A DNA stretch of 64,000 nucleotides from DASVRZ01 sp038230215 (GCA_038230215.1 JBBRNR010000004.1:186001-250000); one strand, 5' to 3'. Shown: positions 35,481-45,335, counted from the stretch's first letter. Notes: generated from the letters alone by a model not told the origin. Numbers and translations: made by a program.

Positions 35481-37109
35481 CTACTGACGCTCCACGCTGA
35501 CCATGCAGACATCGTCCTCAAACCCGGCTGCCGCATTGGTGATCACATCCTTCAACACGGCGTCCATCAGGCTGCCCGTGTCTAGCGCCAGCTTCGTGGT
35601 CACAGTTTCGAGCAATCTCTGCGAACCGTATTCCTCGCCATCGGCGCACGAAACTTCGAATACACCATCAGTGAAAAGCAGGATCGCGTCGTGCGGCGCG
35701 AGGGTGAATCGGCACGTTGGATAACGCGCGCTTTCGAGTAGCCCCAAGATGGGACCGTGACTCGAATCATAGGCGGACAAAGGAGTTGCCTGGCCCCGGA
35801 CGCGGTCCAGATGAATGGGACTCGGATGGCCAGCGCTGCAAAACTCCACATCTCCTGTTTCCGAGTCCACGGTCAGGTAAAATCCCGTGCACAGCATCGG
35901 GTCCTCCACGCGCTGGAGGAGTCGTTTGAGACCCGCGTTGAGACCGCCGAGAAACTCGCCCGGGCTGTCGGATACCTGGCGCAAATCCTCGCAAAGCGTC
36001 CGCACGATCGCCGTCACGAGGGCTGCGCTCGGGCCGTGCCCCATCACATCGCAGATCAGCACCCCCGCCTTCGTGGGAGAAACGTGGAAAATCGTGAAGA
36101 AATCGCCACCGACCGCCTGCTCGGGAATGTAACGGTGATCGAAGCGCAGCAGACTATTCTCGGTGGTGGCCTGTGGCGGAAACTGTGGGTAGTGCCGCGG
36201 TAGCAAGGCGAGTTGAATTTCTTTCGCCAAAGCCAGATTGGAAGCCATTTGCGCGTCCTTTTCCATGAGCTCGGCCGTGGTGATTTTCAGGTGGTTACGC
36301 TCGGCTTCGAGAGCCTGCTCCATTTCCTGAAGCTTCGTGATGTCGTGCGAGATGCCAAACGTCCCGACGATGCGTCCGTTGCGGGAGCGCAGCGGCATTT
36401 TCGTGGTCAGTACCCATGTGACGCGTCCATCGGGGAAGGTTTCCTTCTCCGATTTTTGAATGGTGGGAACTTGCTTACTGATGAGCTTTTGCTCGTCGTC
36501 GAACGCGGGCTGTGCGTGTTCCCATGTGAAGAAATCGAAGTCGGTCTTGCCGACGATTTCCTTTGGATCCTTCAGCTGGAAATTCTCTGCCATCGCACGA
36601 TTCACACGGATGAAACGGCTTTTGCGATCCTTGAAATAAATGTGCTCGGGGATGTTTTCGAGGAGATTGTCGAAGAGATCGACATGTTGTCGGGCCTCAT
36701 TGCGCCGTCCGTGATGGATGATGGCGCAGCGAATGGATTTCTCCAGCACCTCGGACGAAAGGGCGTTCTCCGACAGATAATCTTGCGCGCCGCGCTCGAC
36801 GGCCGTGAAACCAAACTCGGAGCCGCTGGTTTCGAGCGCGATAATCGGTACCTCGGGAATCTGCGTGTGCAATTCGTCAAAAGCGTTGAGCCCCGTGCGT
36901 TCCTCCAGATTCAAACTCAAGAGCACGACGTCGATCTGCTTGTTGGCCGCCGCATCAATGACTTCATCCAGCGTGGCGAATCGGGTTGTATGAAAAGGAA
37001 CGTCCCGGCTGGCGACCGCCAGTAAATCCCGCACGCGTCGGGCGAAAGTCGGAAATGGGTGGGCGATGCCGACTGAAATCGACACGGGTAAATCATTTTT
37101 GGAGGACAT
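35481..37109 (-). CDS. REC-like/PAS/SpoIIE (RsbU-type) PP2C phosphatase
   Basis: 542 residues. Residues ~10-135 form a receiver-like domain, but the position of the phosphoacceptor Asp is Ser (VVLLSLNLEER), so phosphorylation is unlikely. Residues ~145-265 form a PAS domain (LENIPEHIYFKDRKSRFIRVNRA); a coiled-coil follows (~268-300), then a SpoIIE/PP2C domain (LAKEIQLALLPRHYP; GGDFFTIF; LICDVMGHGPSAALVTAIVR; LLFTDGVFE). RsbU-type enzymes dephosphorylate anti-anti-sigma factors. The substrate is not encoded nearby. The gene has long upstream sequence (37110-37203) separating it from pnp. Confidence 0.85.
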   Translation of the reverse strand: MSSKNDLPVSISVGIAHPFPTFARRVRDLLAVASRDVPFHTTRFATLDEVIDAAANKQIDVVLLSLNLEERTGLNAFDELHTQIPEVPIIALETSGSEFGFTAVERGAQDYLSENALSSEVLEKSIRCAIIHHGRRNEARQHVDLFDNLLENIPEHIYFKDRKSRFIRVNRAMAENFQLKDPKEIVGKTDFDFFTWEHAQPAFDDEQKLISKQVPTIQKSEKETFPDGRVTWVLTTKMPLRSRNGRIVGTFGISHDITKLQEMEQALEAERNHLKITTAELMEKDAQMASNLALAKEIQLALLPRHYPQFPPQATTENSLLRFDHRYIPEQAVGGDFFTIFHVSPTKAGVLICDVMGHGPSAALVTAIVRTLCEDLRQVSDSPGEFLGGLNAGLKRLLQRVEDPMLCTGFYLTVDSETGDVEFCSAGHPSPIHLDRVRGQATPLSAYDSSHGPILGLLESARYPTCRFTLAPHDAILLFTDGVFEVSCADGEEYGSQRLLETVTTKLALDTGSLMDAVLKDVITNAAAGFEDDVCMVSVERQ

Positions 37110-37203
37110 TCTAGAAAAGAGGATTCTCGATGGGCTGGCCCCGAGTGGGTAACTAACATAATCTATTTACGTCAACAAACGAGAGTGGGTCGAAAAAAAT
37201 AGA

Positions 37204-37245
37204 CAAAAAAAGGCGCGTCCCCCGTTTCGATCGGAAGAACGCGCC
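37204..37245 (-). terminator. Rho-independent terminator after pnp
   Basis: On the minus strand a 7-bp stem GGCGCGT/ACGCGCC (37239-37245 and 37212-37218) closes a 20-nt loop and is followed by a T-run. It lies 24 bp after the pnp stop. Confidence 0.8.
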
Positions 37246-37268
37246 TGTTTTTAGATTCGACTCTGCGC

Positions 37269-39428
37269 TTAGACCGCTGCGGGCTCGGCGACTCCGGCTT
37301 CGGCGGCGTTGCGATCTTTCATCGCGGCTTTGCGGCTGAGCTTGATGCGGCCCTTGTCATCGACTCCGATGCATTTCACCCAGATCATGTCGCCCATGTT
37401 GACCACATCCGTGACGAGATTGACGCGGAAATCAGCGAGCTCGGAAACGTGGCAGAGGCCGTCTTTTCCAGGTAGAATTTCGACGAAGGCGCCGAATTCT
37501 TTGATGGAAACGACGCGGCCTTGATACATCTCGCCGATCTCGATCTCTTTGGTCATGCCATTGATGATCTGCTTGGCGCGAGCCAGGCTGTCGCCGTTGT
37601 TCGAGTAGATGTGGACGGTGCCGTCGTCATCGATGTTAATCTCAGCGCCGGTTTCAGCGACGATGCCCTTGATGGTTTTGCCACCAGGCCCGATGAGAAG
37701 ACCGATTTTGTCAGGAGCGATTTTGATCGTCTCGATGCGCGGCGCGTATTTGCTGAGTTCCTTGCGAGGCGCAGAAATGGCGGAAGCCATCACGTCGAGA
37801 ATCTGGCCACGACCGGCTTTCGCCTCGTGAATGGCCTGAAACAAGATCGCGTGAGGCAGACCGGCGAGTTTTAAGTCGAGTTGGAATCCAGTGACGCCTT
37901 CGGAGGTGCCGCAGAGTTTGAAATCCATGTCGCCGAAGTGATCCTCGGAGCCGATGATGTCCATCAAAGTCGAGTATTGAGTCATGGTGTCGCCTTCAAA
38001 CTCAGTGACGAGTCCGACGGAAATGCCGGCCACAGGACGGATGAGCGGGACGCCTGCATCAAGGAGTGCCATCACGCCGGAGCAGACGGACGCCATCGAG
38101 GTGGAGCCGTTGGATTCCATGACTTCGCTGCTCACGCGCAGGGCGTAAGGGAAGACGTCAGTCGCTGGAATGACCGGGCGGATGGAACGCTCAGCGAGCG
38201 CACCGTGGCCGATTTCGCGGCGGCTGGTGGAGCCGGTGCGGCCAGTTTCGCCAACGGAGAATGGCGGGAAGTTGTAGTGCAGGATGAAACGCTTGGTCGT
38301 CTCGCCGCCGGTGTAGCCGTCGAGCATTTGCGCTTCGTCGGTCGGAGCCAGAGTCGCAAGAGCGAGCGCTTGAGTTTCGCCGCGCTGGAAGAGGGCGGAA
38401 CCGTGGGAGCGCGGGAGCAGACCGACTTCGGCACTGAGGGTACGGATGGAAACGAGGTCGCGTCCGTCGCAGCGGGTTTTGCGTTCGAGAATGGATTTGC
38501 GGAAGGCTTTCTTCTGGAGGTAATCGAAAGCCTGGCCGATCTCGAATTTGCCCGCTTCGGGATATTTTTCGAGAATGGCGGCGGTGACTTCGGTTTTCAA
38601 AGCGCCAACGGCCACGCCACGAGCGACTTTGCTCGGAGTGTAGAGGGCGGCTTCGATGCGATCACCGGCGACGGAGTAGGCGATTTCGAGGAGGTCATCT
38701 TTGACTTCGAGGAGCTTGACGGCGCGTTTTGGTTTGCCAGCGATGCGGGCGAGTTCGATCTGAGCCTGGCAAAGCTTCGCAGCTTCGATGTGGGCGAATT
38801 CGAGGGCCTTGATGAATTCCTCTTCAGGCAATTCATTGGCCGCGCCTTCGATCATGATGACGTCGTTGAGATTGCCGACGTAAACGAGGTCGAGGTCGCT
38901 ATCGAGCATCTCGCCGTTGGTTGGATTGACGACAAATTCGCCACCGACACGACCGACGCGCACGGCACCGATTGGGCCAGCGAACGGAATGTCGGAAACC
39001 ATCAGAGCGGCGGAAGCGCCGTTGATGCTGAGCATATCCGGATCGACCTCACCGTCCGCGCTGAGGAGGATGGTGATGATCTGGGTGTCGTAGAAATAGT
39101 TTTTCGGGAACAACGGACGCAACGGGCGATCCGTCATGCGGGCGGTGAGGATTTCCTTCTCGGAAGGACGGCCCTCGCGCTTGAAGTAACCACCGGGGAA
39201 TTTACCGACGGCAGCTGCTTTTTCGCGGTAATCAACGGTCAGTGGGAAGAAGTCCTGGCCTTCTTTGATGGACGTGGCGGAAACAGCGGAGACCATGACG
39301 ATGGTTTCGCCGCTGCGGACGATGACGGCACCATCAGCGAGCTTGGCGATTTTGCCAGTTTCGATGGTGATGGGATTGGCTCCAACGAGAGCCGTTACTT
39401 GATGGGGTGCTTGAGGTGCTAATGACAT
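37269..39428 (-). CDS. pnp: Polyribonucleotide nucleotidyltransferase (PNPase)
   Basis: 719 residues from ATG 39426-39428 (a 54-bp upstream extension lacks homology). Two RNase PH-like domains, a helical linker, then KH (PGGKTIKGIVAETGAEINIDDDG) and S1 (YQGRVVSIKEFGAFVEILPGKDGLCHVSELADFRV) RNA-binding domains. It degrades RNA phosphorolytically. rpsO lies upstream on the same strand, the usual rpsO-pnp order. Confidence 0.97.
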   Translation of the reverse strand: MSLAPQAPHQVTALVGANPITIETGKIAKLADGAVIVRSGETIVMVSAVSATSIKEGQDFFPLTVDYREKAAAVGKFPGGYFKREGRPSEKEILTARMTDRPLRPLFPKNYFYDTQIITILLSADGEVDPDMLSINGASAALMVSDIPFAGPIGAVRVGRVGGEFVVNPTNGEMLDSDLDLVYVGNLNDVIMIEGAANELPEEEFIKALEFAHIEAAKLCQAQIELARIAGKPKRAVKLLEVKDDLLEIAYSVAGDRIEAALYTPSKVARGVAVGALKTEVTAAILEKYPEAGKFEIGQAFDYLQKKAFRKSILERKTRCDGRDLVSIRTLSAEVGLLPRSHGSALFQRGETQALALATLAPTDEAQMLDGYTGGETTKRFILHYNFPPFSVGETGRTGSTSRREIGHGALAERSIRPVIPATDVFPYALRVSSEVMESNGSTSMASVCSGVMALLDAGVPLIRPVAGISVGLVTEFEGDTMTQYSTLMDIIGSEDHFGDMDFKLCGTSEGVTGFQLDLKLAGLPHAILFQAIHEAKAGRGQILDVMASAISAPRKELSKYAPRIETIKIAPDKIGLLIGPGGKTIKGIVAETGAEINIDDDGTVHIYSNNGDSLARAKQIINGMTKEIEIGEMYQGRVVSIKEFGAFVEILPGKDGLCHVSELADFRVNLVTDVVNMGDMIWVKCIGVDDKGRIKLSRKAAMKDRNAAEAGVAEPAAV

Positions 39429-39601
39429 GAGTGTCTTTCTATTTGGAAATGGCCCACCCGTGTCTGGCCGACTCTGACTCACAGGTTTTAATCTCGAAAA
39501 ACAGGCCAGATGCGCTGGCGGTTTCGGGACTAAAACCTAGGACTCAGATCGGAAATCCAGACGGCGAGGGTGCCGGATTGTTGTTTTGTTTACAATATTG
39601 C

Positions 39602-39660
39602 CTTGTAGTGAAAGCGGGCCGACTCTTGTGAAGTCGGCCGGGATTCAGGCAATAAAAATG
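39602..39660 (-). promoter_or_regulatory. Hairpin in the rpsO-pnp intergenic region
   Basis: A perfect 8-bp stem GGCCGACT/AGTCGGCC (39617-39624 and 39632-39639) lies 26 bp after the rpsO stop. There is no T-run on the minus strand, so it is less likely a terminator. In E. coli the rpsO-pnp gap holds a terminator and an RNase III site by which PNPase autoregulates; this hairpin could play a similar part. Confidence 0.5.
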
Positions 39661-39665
39661 ATCCG

Positions 39666-39929
39666 TTACTTACGGAGGTTGAGCTTCTCGATGAGGTTTT
39701 TGTAACGCTCAGCTGCAGTGCGCTTGAGGTAATCGAGCAAGCTGCGGCGCTGGGCGACGAGCTTGAGCAGACCGTAGCGGGAATGGTGATCTTTCGTGTG
39801 CGTTTTGAGGTGCTCAGTCAGATAAGTGATGCGGGCAGTAATGAGCGCGATTTGAACGTCGGCGCTGCCAGTGTCGCCTTCGTGCAATTGGAAAGGCTTG
39901 AGGTCGGTGGGTGTAGCGGTGTTTGCCAT
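39666..39929 (-). CDS. rpsO: 30S ribosomal protein S15
   Basis: 87 residues, typical length 88-90. Contains DTGSADVQIALITARITYLTEHL, HSRYGLLKLVAQRRSLLDYLK and the C-terminal KRTAAERYKNLIEKLNLRK. The start ATG has no Shine-Dalgarno sequence. Co-directional with pnp. Confidence 0.97.
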   Translation of the reverse strand: MANTATPTDLKPFQLHEGDTGSADVQIALITARITYLTEHLKTHTKDHHSRYGLLKLVAQRRSLLDYLKRTAAERYKNLIEKLNLRK

Positions 39930-40011
39930 AATTTCGAGAGCCTTCGATTATGAATGATTTGAGATGGAAAGCAAATGGAAGTTCGGAAAATGAATCGAAT
40001 GGAACTCGAAT

Positions 40012-41658
40012 CTATTTTTCCGCCGGAGAAACTGCCGGAGCGGGATGCTCGAAGACAATCTTCCGTCGGCCAAAAATATCGCCAACATCAAAAAAGCTGA
40101 CGTAGGCCAGAAACCCCATGATCACATAGGCACAGGCTGTCTGCAGGCCGACGAGAATCTTCGTATTCACTGGACGGCGGCGGGCGGCTTCCACCAGCGC
40201 CAAAGTGATGTGGCCGCCATCCAAAACTGGGATCGGCAGCATGTTCATAATCGCCAGATTAACGTTCAAGACGACGCTAAACCAGAGCGCCATCTGCCAG
40301 CCGTATTCGTTTTGGAAAAGCCGATAATAGACGTTCATGATGCCCACGGGACCGGACAAATGTTGAATGCCCACATCCGATCCCTTGGTGAAAAGTGCAC
40401 TCACGGTGTTGATCAAAGTCATGCCAGCCGCCTTCAACTGCGAGATGGGGCTCTGATGCATCATTTGGACGCGACCCATGCCATCCCAAGTGATTCCGGC
40501 CAATGAATCTTGCGCCCAGCCGACGCCGATCATCGGGTTTTTGATCGTTTTCGGACGATCTGGCAATGCAGGTTTGACTGAAACTGGGATGCGTTTCCCA
40601 TTGCGCTGTAACTCAAGTGTTAAAATTTGGTCTTTCGCCGCCTGGACCGCCATGAGCACGGCATACGAGCTAAAAACTGGCTTGGCATCGACGGCCATCA
40701 CGCGATCTCCGGGATGAATTCCCGCGACTTGACCGGGGCTGTTCGTCATTACCGTCTCGACCAACGGACCTTCGACTTGTATCGGAACCGGCATCATTTT
40801 TCCATCGCGTTCGACATTCAGAACAACCGACGCCTGTGGGTTTGCGCTCAGCCATTGTTCTAGGCTTTCGGGACTGTAAACTTTCTGTCCGTTAATGCCG
40901 ACGATATAATCCTTCACCTGCAATCCGGCTTTTACAGCGGCTGAGTCGCTCGCGATTTTTGCGATTCGCGGCGTCTCTGCGGGCCCCATTCCGACGGTGC
41001 GGAAACCGGCGCGCTGCCAGAGTTCGTGATCCTGTTTTTCAAATTTCGAGGTTTTCGTGAGTTGAGTTCCATTGCGCTCAACGACGAAATCAATCGTCTC
41101 GCCCTGGCTCTTAATCACGCTCCAACTAATGCTTTCGCTCATTCCGCCGAAGCGTTTGACGGGATCGCCATCGACCCTGAGCACTTTGTCACCTGGTAGC
41201 AGACCGGCTTTTTCGGCGGGGGAATCGGGCGCAACAAAGCCGATCGTCGTGCCGACCTCGCCCTCGTTTTGCGGACGTCCAATCGCGTAAACGATGAACG
41301 CAAAAACGCACGCCAGCAACACGCTGAAGAGCGGTCCGGCAAAGGCGACAATAATCTTGTCGAGCGCGGAAATCGGCGGCAACGCTTCCCGCGGCGTCTC
41401 CACTTTTCCCTCCATCACTTCCATCGGAGCCATCTGCGGCAAGGCTACAAAACCGCCCGCAGGAATGCTGCCGAGACTGTATTCGACTCCGTTGATAGTC
41501 TTCTTCCAGAGCGGTTTGCCGAACCAGATGCCGAATTTTTCCACCACCAATCCACGCCAGCGGGCGGCCAGAAAGTGGCCGATCTCATGGACGATGATCA
41601 TGAGGTTAAAAATGAGGACGACTTCGAGAAGGATGAAGAGGATGCGGAGAATGGACAT
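40012..41658 (-). CDS. rseP: RseP-type site-2 protease (M50)
   Basis: 548 residues, longer than E. coli RseP (450). Zinc motif HEIGHFLAA at residues ~24-32, followed by PDZ domains (DSPAEKAGLLPGDKVLRVDG; DSAAVKAGLQVKDYIVGING), and the second catalytic motif NMLPIPVLDGGH near residue 490. It cleaves transmembrane substrates inside the inner membrane. It forms the end of a cdsA-dxr-rseP operon. Confidence 0.93.
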   Translation of the reverse strand: MSILRILFILLEVVLIFNLMIIVHEIGHFLAARWRGLVVEKFGIWFGKPLWKKTINGVEYSLGSIPAGGFVALPQMAPMEVMEGKVETPREALPPISALDKIIVAFAGPLFSVLLACVFAFIVYAIGRPQNEGEVGTTIGFVAPDSPAEKAGLLPGDKVLRVDGDPVKRFGGMSESISWSVIKSQGETIDFVVERNGTQLTKTSKFEKQDHELWQRAGFRTVGMGPAETPRIAKIASDSAAVKAGLQVKDYIVGINGQKVYSPESLEQWLSANPQASVVLNVERDGKMMPVPIQVEGPLVETVMTNSPGQVAGIHPGDRVMAVDAKPVFSSYAVLMAVQAAKDQILTLELQRNGKRIPVSVKPALPDRPKTIKNPMIGVGWAQDSLAGITWDGMGRVQMMHQSPISQLKAAGMTLINTVSALFTKGSDVGIQHLSGPVGIMNVYYRLFQNEYGWQMALWFSVVLNVNLAIMNMLPIPVLDGGHITLALVEAARRRPVNTKILVGLQTACAYVIMGFLAYVSFFDVGDIFGRRKIVFEHPAPAVSPAEK

Positions 41659-41676
41659 GGAAAAAAATGAGAGGAC

Positions 41677-42813
41677 TTAGATAGAAATGGCCCGGGCGCG
41701 AGCCTCGGCGTCGGCGGCTAAAATAGCGGGTAGGTCAGGGTTGGCAATGGAACGATGCGACTGCATGACATCGGCGACGATGCGCCAGATGTCGGAGAAT
41801 AAGACAGCGCCCGCGAGAAATCGTTCGACAGCGACTTCATTGGCGGCGTTAAAGACAGCGGGTAGGGTTCCGCCTATTTCCCCGGCCTCGCGGGCGAGAT
41901 CGAGTGCAGGGAAATCGGCGGTGCGCGGTGCCTCAAAAGTGAGCTGGCCGAGTGCGGCGAAGTCGAGCGGGCGCAGATTGTTCGCCAATCGGTCTGGGTA
42001 AGTTACGGCGTATTGGATCGGAAATCCCATATCACTGTGACTCAACTGCGCGAGCACCGAGCCGTCCACGAACTCGACCATCGAGTGAATGATGCTTTGC
42101 GGATGCACCACGACATCGACCTTCGACATCGGGGTGTCGAAGAGCCAGCGCGCCTCGATCATTTCCAGACCTTTATTAAAGAGTGTTGCGGAGTCGATCG
42201 TGATCTTGCGACCCATGTCCCAGGTCGGATGTTTGAGAGCCTGGGCGACCGTGACTCGAGTTAGATCGCACTGTGGCGTCTGGCGGAAAGGTCCTCCGGA
42301 TGCAGTGAGAATGAGGCGTTGGACGGTGGAAATATCGCGGCCTTCCAGACATTGAAAAATCGCATTGTGCTCACTATCGACCGGCAGCACGCGGACGCCT
42401 TTTTCGCGGGCGCGGCGCATGACGATTTCCCCAGCCATCACCAGGATTTCCTTACTAGCAACGGCAATGTCCTTCCCCGCTTCGATGGCGGCCAAGGCAG
42501 GCGCGAGCCCACCGGTGCCGACGATGGCGATGAGCACCATGTCCGCTTCAGCCAAGGTCGCGAGTTCGATCAAACCTGCCTCACCGAGAAATGTCTGCGT
42601 CTCGTCCGGCAGCAAAAGTTGGCCGCGTTTCGATTCATCCACCAGACACACCGCAGTCGGATGGAACTCCGCTGCATTTTCGGAGAGTCGAGTGCCATTC
42701 GTATGGGCCGACATTCCGACAATCTCCATCCGATCCGGAATCTGGCGCGCGATGCGCATGGCACTCTGCCCAATCGAGCCGGTCGCGCCCAACACGACGA
42801 CACGTTTTCTCAT
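41677..42813 (-). CDS. dxr: 1-deoxy-D-xylulose 5-phosphate reductoisomerase
   Basis: 378 residues. N-terminal Rossmann LGATGSIGQSAMRIA, metal/substrate loops IALASKEILVMAG-type (AVASKEILVMAGEI), PVDSEHNAIFQC and GGTLPAVFNAANEVAVERFL. It performs the committed step to MEP in isoprenoid synthesis. It overlaps cdsA by 4 bp and is 18 bp before rseP. Confidence 0.96.
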   Translation of the reverse strand: MRKRVVVLGATGSIGQSAMRIARQIPDRMEIVGMSAHTNGTRLSENAAEFHPTAVCLVDESKRGQLLLPDETQTFLGEAGLIELATLAEADMVLIAIVGTGGLAPALAAIEAGKDIAVASKEILVMAGEIVMRRAREKGVRVLPVDSEHNAIFQCLEGRDISTVQRLILTASGGPFRQTPQCDLTRVTVAQALKHPTWDMGRKITIDSATLFNKGLEMIEARWLFDTPMSKVDVVVHPQSIIHSMVEFVDGSVLAQLSHSDMGFPIQYAVTYPDRLANNLRPLDFAALGQLTFEAPRTADFPALDLAREAGEIGGTLPAVFNAANEVAVERFLAGAVLFSDIWRIVADVMQSHRSIANPDLPAILAADAEARARAISI

Positions 42814-43694
42814 AGTGGCAGGATGACCAGCCGGAGGTAAAAATAGAGCAGCGGAGCCGTGAAAAGCAGACTGTCGATCAGGTCGAGCGAACCGCCGATG
42901 CCCGGCAGAAACGCGCCCGAGTCCTTCGCATCGTTGCTGCGTTTAACGATGGATTCGCCCAGATCGCCGATGATCGCTGCAAAGCCGAGGGCGAGGCCGA
43001 GCACAATGCAATGGTCCATATTGAGCAACGACAGTTTGACCGGCAACAGCATCCACAATCCGATGCTGGACGCAGTTGAAAACGCTAGTGCTCCGAAGAA
43101 TCCCTCCCAGGTTTTCGCCGGGCTGATGTGCGGCACAAGCTTGTGTTTGCCGATCAGGCTGCCCGTGACATACGCGCCCATGTCGCTGAACTTGGTGACC
43201 ACGAGCAGATAGAGTAAATAGTATTGACCTCCAATCGAATGGTCGGCATTGCGCGGGACGATATAGACGACTTTCGTGACGAAACTGAAGAGCCAAACCA
43301 CGTAGAGCAGCCCGAAAATGGTGTAAGCCATCGTCTCGATTGGCACCGGATCGCGCAGGGTCTGAAACATCTGCCGCGCGAATACCCCGAGCATGAAACA
43401 CATCAGGATCGCCAACTCGAAATCATAGGCGCTGGGCGGGCCATTGCGCTGGCTCCAGTAATAACCGCCCGTAAACATCGCCCCGCCGCAGAGCATTCCG
43501 AAGATCTTAAAATTAGGACGTTTCGCCACGTCGAGCATCGTAAAATACTCCCAGAGTGCGACCAGACCCAGACCGGAAATAATCAGAAATATCCCGACTT
43601 CCCATCCCATCAGGATCGTCCCGAGAATCACTGTCCAGAGCGTCAGCGTACTGGCCAGCCGACGGAGAAAAATGGTTTTTTTGTTGGTGGACAT
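42810..43694 (-). CDS. cdsA: Phosphatidate cytidylyltransferase
   Basis: 294 residues, eight or so TM helices. The C-terminal family signature is present: KRSNDAKDSGAFLPGIGGSLDLIDSLLFTAPLLYFY (catalytic Asp pair), with HISPAKTWEGFFGAL before it. Makes CDP-diacylglycerol. First gene of the cdsA-dxr-rseP operon. Confidence 0.95.
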   Translation of the reverse strand: MSTNKKTIFLRRLASTLTLWTVILGTILMGWEVGIFLIISGLGLVALWEYFTMLDVAKRPNFKIFGMLCGGAMFTGGYYWSQRNGPPSAYDFELAILMCFMLGVFARQMFQTLRDPVPIETMAYTIFGLLYVVWLFSFVTKVVYIVPRNADHSIGGQYYLLYLLVVTKFSDMGAYVTGSLIGKHKLVPHISPAKTWEGFFGALAFSTASSIGLWMLLPVKLSLLNMDHCIVLGLALGFAAIIGDLGESIVKRSNDAKDSGAFLPGIGGSLDLIDSLLFTAPLLYFYLRLVILPL

Positions 43695-43814
43695 GACTCT
43701 GAAATCCTTGGGGACGGGATTTCATAGGCAAGCCCGGCGCATCTTGCAAATGAATAGTCCCCGCGGGGTTGGGATCGGTTGACACATCCCGCACTCGCCG
43801 TTCTATTTCCAGCC

Positions 43815-44072
43815 ATGTCTGCGGAACTCGTTCTCTACGTTAAAAAAACCTGCCCCTGGTGTATCGCGGCGGAGAGCTGGCTCTCTCAAAAAGGCTACAC
43901 CTGGCGCGAGATCGATGTGAATGCCAGCCAGGCGAGTTTCAGTGAAATGGAGAAAATTTCCGGCCAGCGCTTCGTTCCCACCCTCGTCGTCGGCGGCAAA
44001 CATCTCGCCGACTTCGACACCGCCCAACTTGAGCAATTTCTCAAGGCGGAAGACATCCAGCCCGCGAAGTAA
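43815..44072 (+). CDS. Glutaredoxin-like protein
   Basis: 85 residues from ATG 43813-43815 (agccATG). Active site CPWC at residues 12-15, cis-Pro RFVPTLVVGGKHL and the family's final Asp-Phe region. It would reduce glutathione- or protein-bound disulfides. The next gene starts 4 bp later and is co-transcribed; divergent from cdsA with 120 bp between starts. Confidence 0.9.
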   Translation: MSAELVLYVKKTCPWCIAAESWLSQKGYTWREIDVNASQASFSEMEKISGQRFVPTLVVGGKHLADFDTAQLEQFLKAEDIQPAK

Positions 44073-44076
44073 AAGC

Positions 44077-44901
44077 ATGATGCCTCTCCCCTCAGCCCTG
44101 GCCCTGATCGTCGGGCTCGGCGTGCTCGGCCTCGCGTTTCGCACCGTGGCGCATCCCATTGCACAAAAACTGGCGATGCTCTGTCTCTTCGGCGTGTCGT
44201 TTCTCATCGGCTGGCTTCCCGGCGGCAGCGTGTTAATGGGTTTCGCCTGCCTCAGCATCTGGCTGCTGATCCCCTGGCTGGAAATCTTGACCCGCGTGCG
44301 CCGACTGCGTCTGCCGATGGATAAGACGCTGGAAAACAAACGCCCACCGTCGCGCGAGTTATTTCCTAATCTTGATGAACTGACCGAGGAGATCGAGTCG
44401 AACCATTTCCAGCACATTGAAGACACGGGTTGGGACTGGGAAAACCAAGCGCAGTTTTTCCGGCTCTTCTATCGCGAGAAGGAAAAAATGCAGGCCGCGA
44501 TCTGCTCGATCGACCAGGATCAGGTCGCGTTTTTCTATCTGTCTCTTTCGACGCGAACGACCGATGGCCAGCTCTGGACAACTTGGAATTATCCATTTTC
44601 CACCGCATTGAAGCCGTCGCCAAACTTGCAACTCAATCGAGTTCCAGCGCTATCTGATTTCGTGACCATGATCGAGCAGCACGAGTTGTTTCTGGCCAGA
44701 AACAACGTCACCGCCGCCAACGCGATGGAACTCAACGCCGAGTCGATGCTCGAAGGCATGCAGACAGATTTGCGCCAGCAGATCGACCACAACCTGCGTG
44801 CCGGAGTGCTTCTGCCGTCGGAGGAAGGCAAGGTCCGTTATTCATGGCGCGGGCTGTTTTTCATTTGGTGCCAGTTCATCTGGGACTTCGTGCGCCTGTA
44901 A
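44077..44901 (+). CDS. Membrane protein of unknown function
   Basis: 274 residues from the first of two adjacent ATG codons (44077). Three hydrophobic N-terminal segments (residues ~5-20, 28-46, 50-63) are followed by a soluble region with no recognised domain (DTGWDWENQAQFFRLFYREKEK, QDQVAFFYLSLSTRTTDGQ) and a last hydrophobic piece (GLFFIWCQFIWDFVRL) near the C-terminus. It directly follows the glutaredoxin gene and precedes a DUF4870 gene; a link to redox homeostasis is only suggested by order. Confidence 0.55.
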   Translation: MMPLPSALALIVGLGVLGLAFRTVAHPIAQKLAMLCLFGVSFLIGWLPGGSVLMGFACLSIWLLIPWLEILTRVRRLRLPMDKTLENKRPPSRELFPNLDELTEEIESNHFQHIEDTGWDWENQAQFFRLFYREKEKMQAAICSIDQDQVAFFYLSLSTRTTDGQLWTTWNYPFSTALKPSPNLQLNRVPALSDFVTMIEQHELFLARNNVTAANAMELNAESMLEGMQTDLRQQIDHNLRAGVLLPSEEGKVRYSWRGLFFIWCQFIWDFVRL

Positions 44902-44958
44902 AAAACTTGTCGCGACTTGGGAAAGTCGTCATACCCGTTTGAATCGAATCTCACTCCC

Positions 44959-45309
44959 ATGGAAACGCCTCCCCCACCCCCGTCCAGCACCGGCAGTGAC
45001 GATAAAATCTGGATCATCCTCTGCCATCTTTCGCTTCTGATTGGAGTGGGATTCCTATTGCCGCTGGTGGTGTATTTTGTGAAGAAACAAGACGCGCCGC
45101 TCACCGCCGAGCACGCCCGGGAAGCGCTCAACTTCCACATCAGCGTCTATCTTTACGCCTTCATCGGATTTCTACTTTGCTTCGTCTTGATCGGAGTCCC
45201 GCTTCTGGTTGTGCTAAGTATTGGCGCGGCCATTTGCAGCATTCTAGCCTGCGTTAAAGCCTCCGACGGCGGCTTCTATCGTTACCCTCTTACTATTCGT
45301 CTGATCTAG
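44959..45309 (+). CDS. DUF4870 (Tic20-like) membrane protein
   Basis: 116 residues from ATG 44959. A Pro-rich N-terminus (METPPPPPSSTG) precedes three to four TM segments with the family signature WIILCHLSLLIGVGF..LPLVVYFVKKQDAPLTAEHAREALNFHIS. DUF4870 proteins are small bacterial membrane proteins distantly like Tic20; no function known. Ends 26 bp before the left arm of REPIN-like element 2. Confidence 0.8.
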   Translation: METPPPPPSSTGSDDKIWIILCHLSLLIGVGFLLPLVVYFVKKQDAPLTAEHAREALNFHISVYLYAFIGFLLCFVLIGVPLLVVLSIGAAICSILACVKASDGGFYRYPLTIRLI

Positions 45310-45335
45310 CCAAGGCGAGTTGGACTTGGATGTCT

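Noticed and set aside
37881..39422. Plus-strand frame of 513 codons opposite pnp
   Set aside because: Shadow of pnp; low-complexity Asp/Glu/Gly sequence without motifs.
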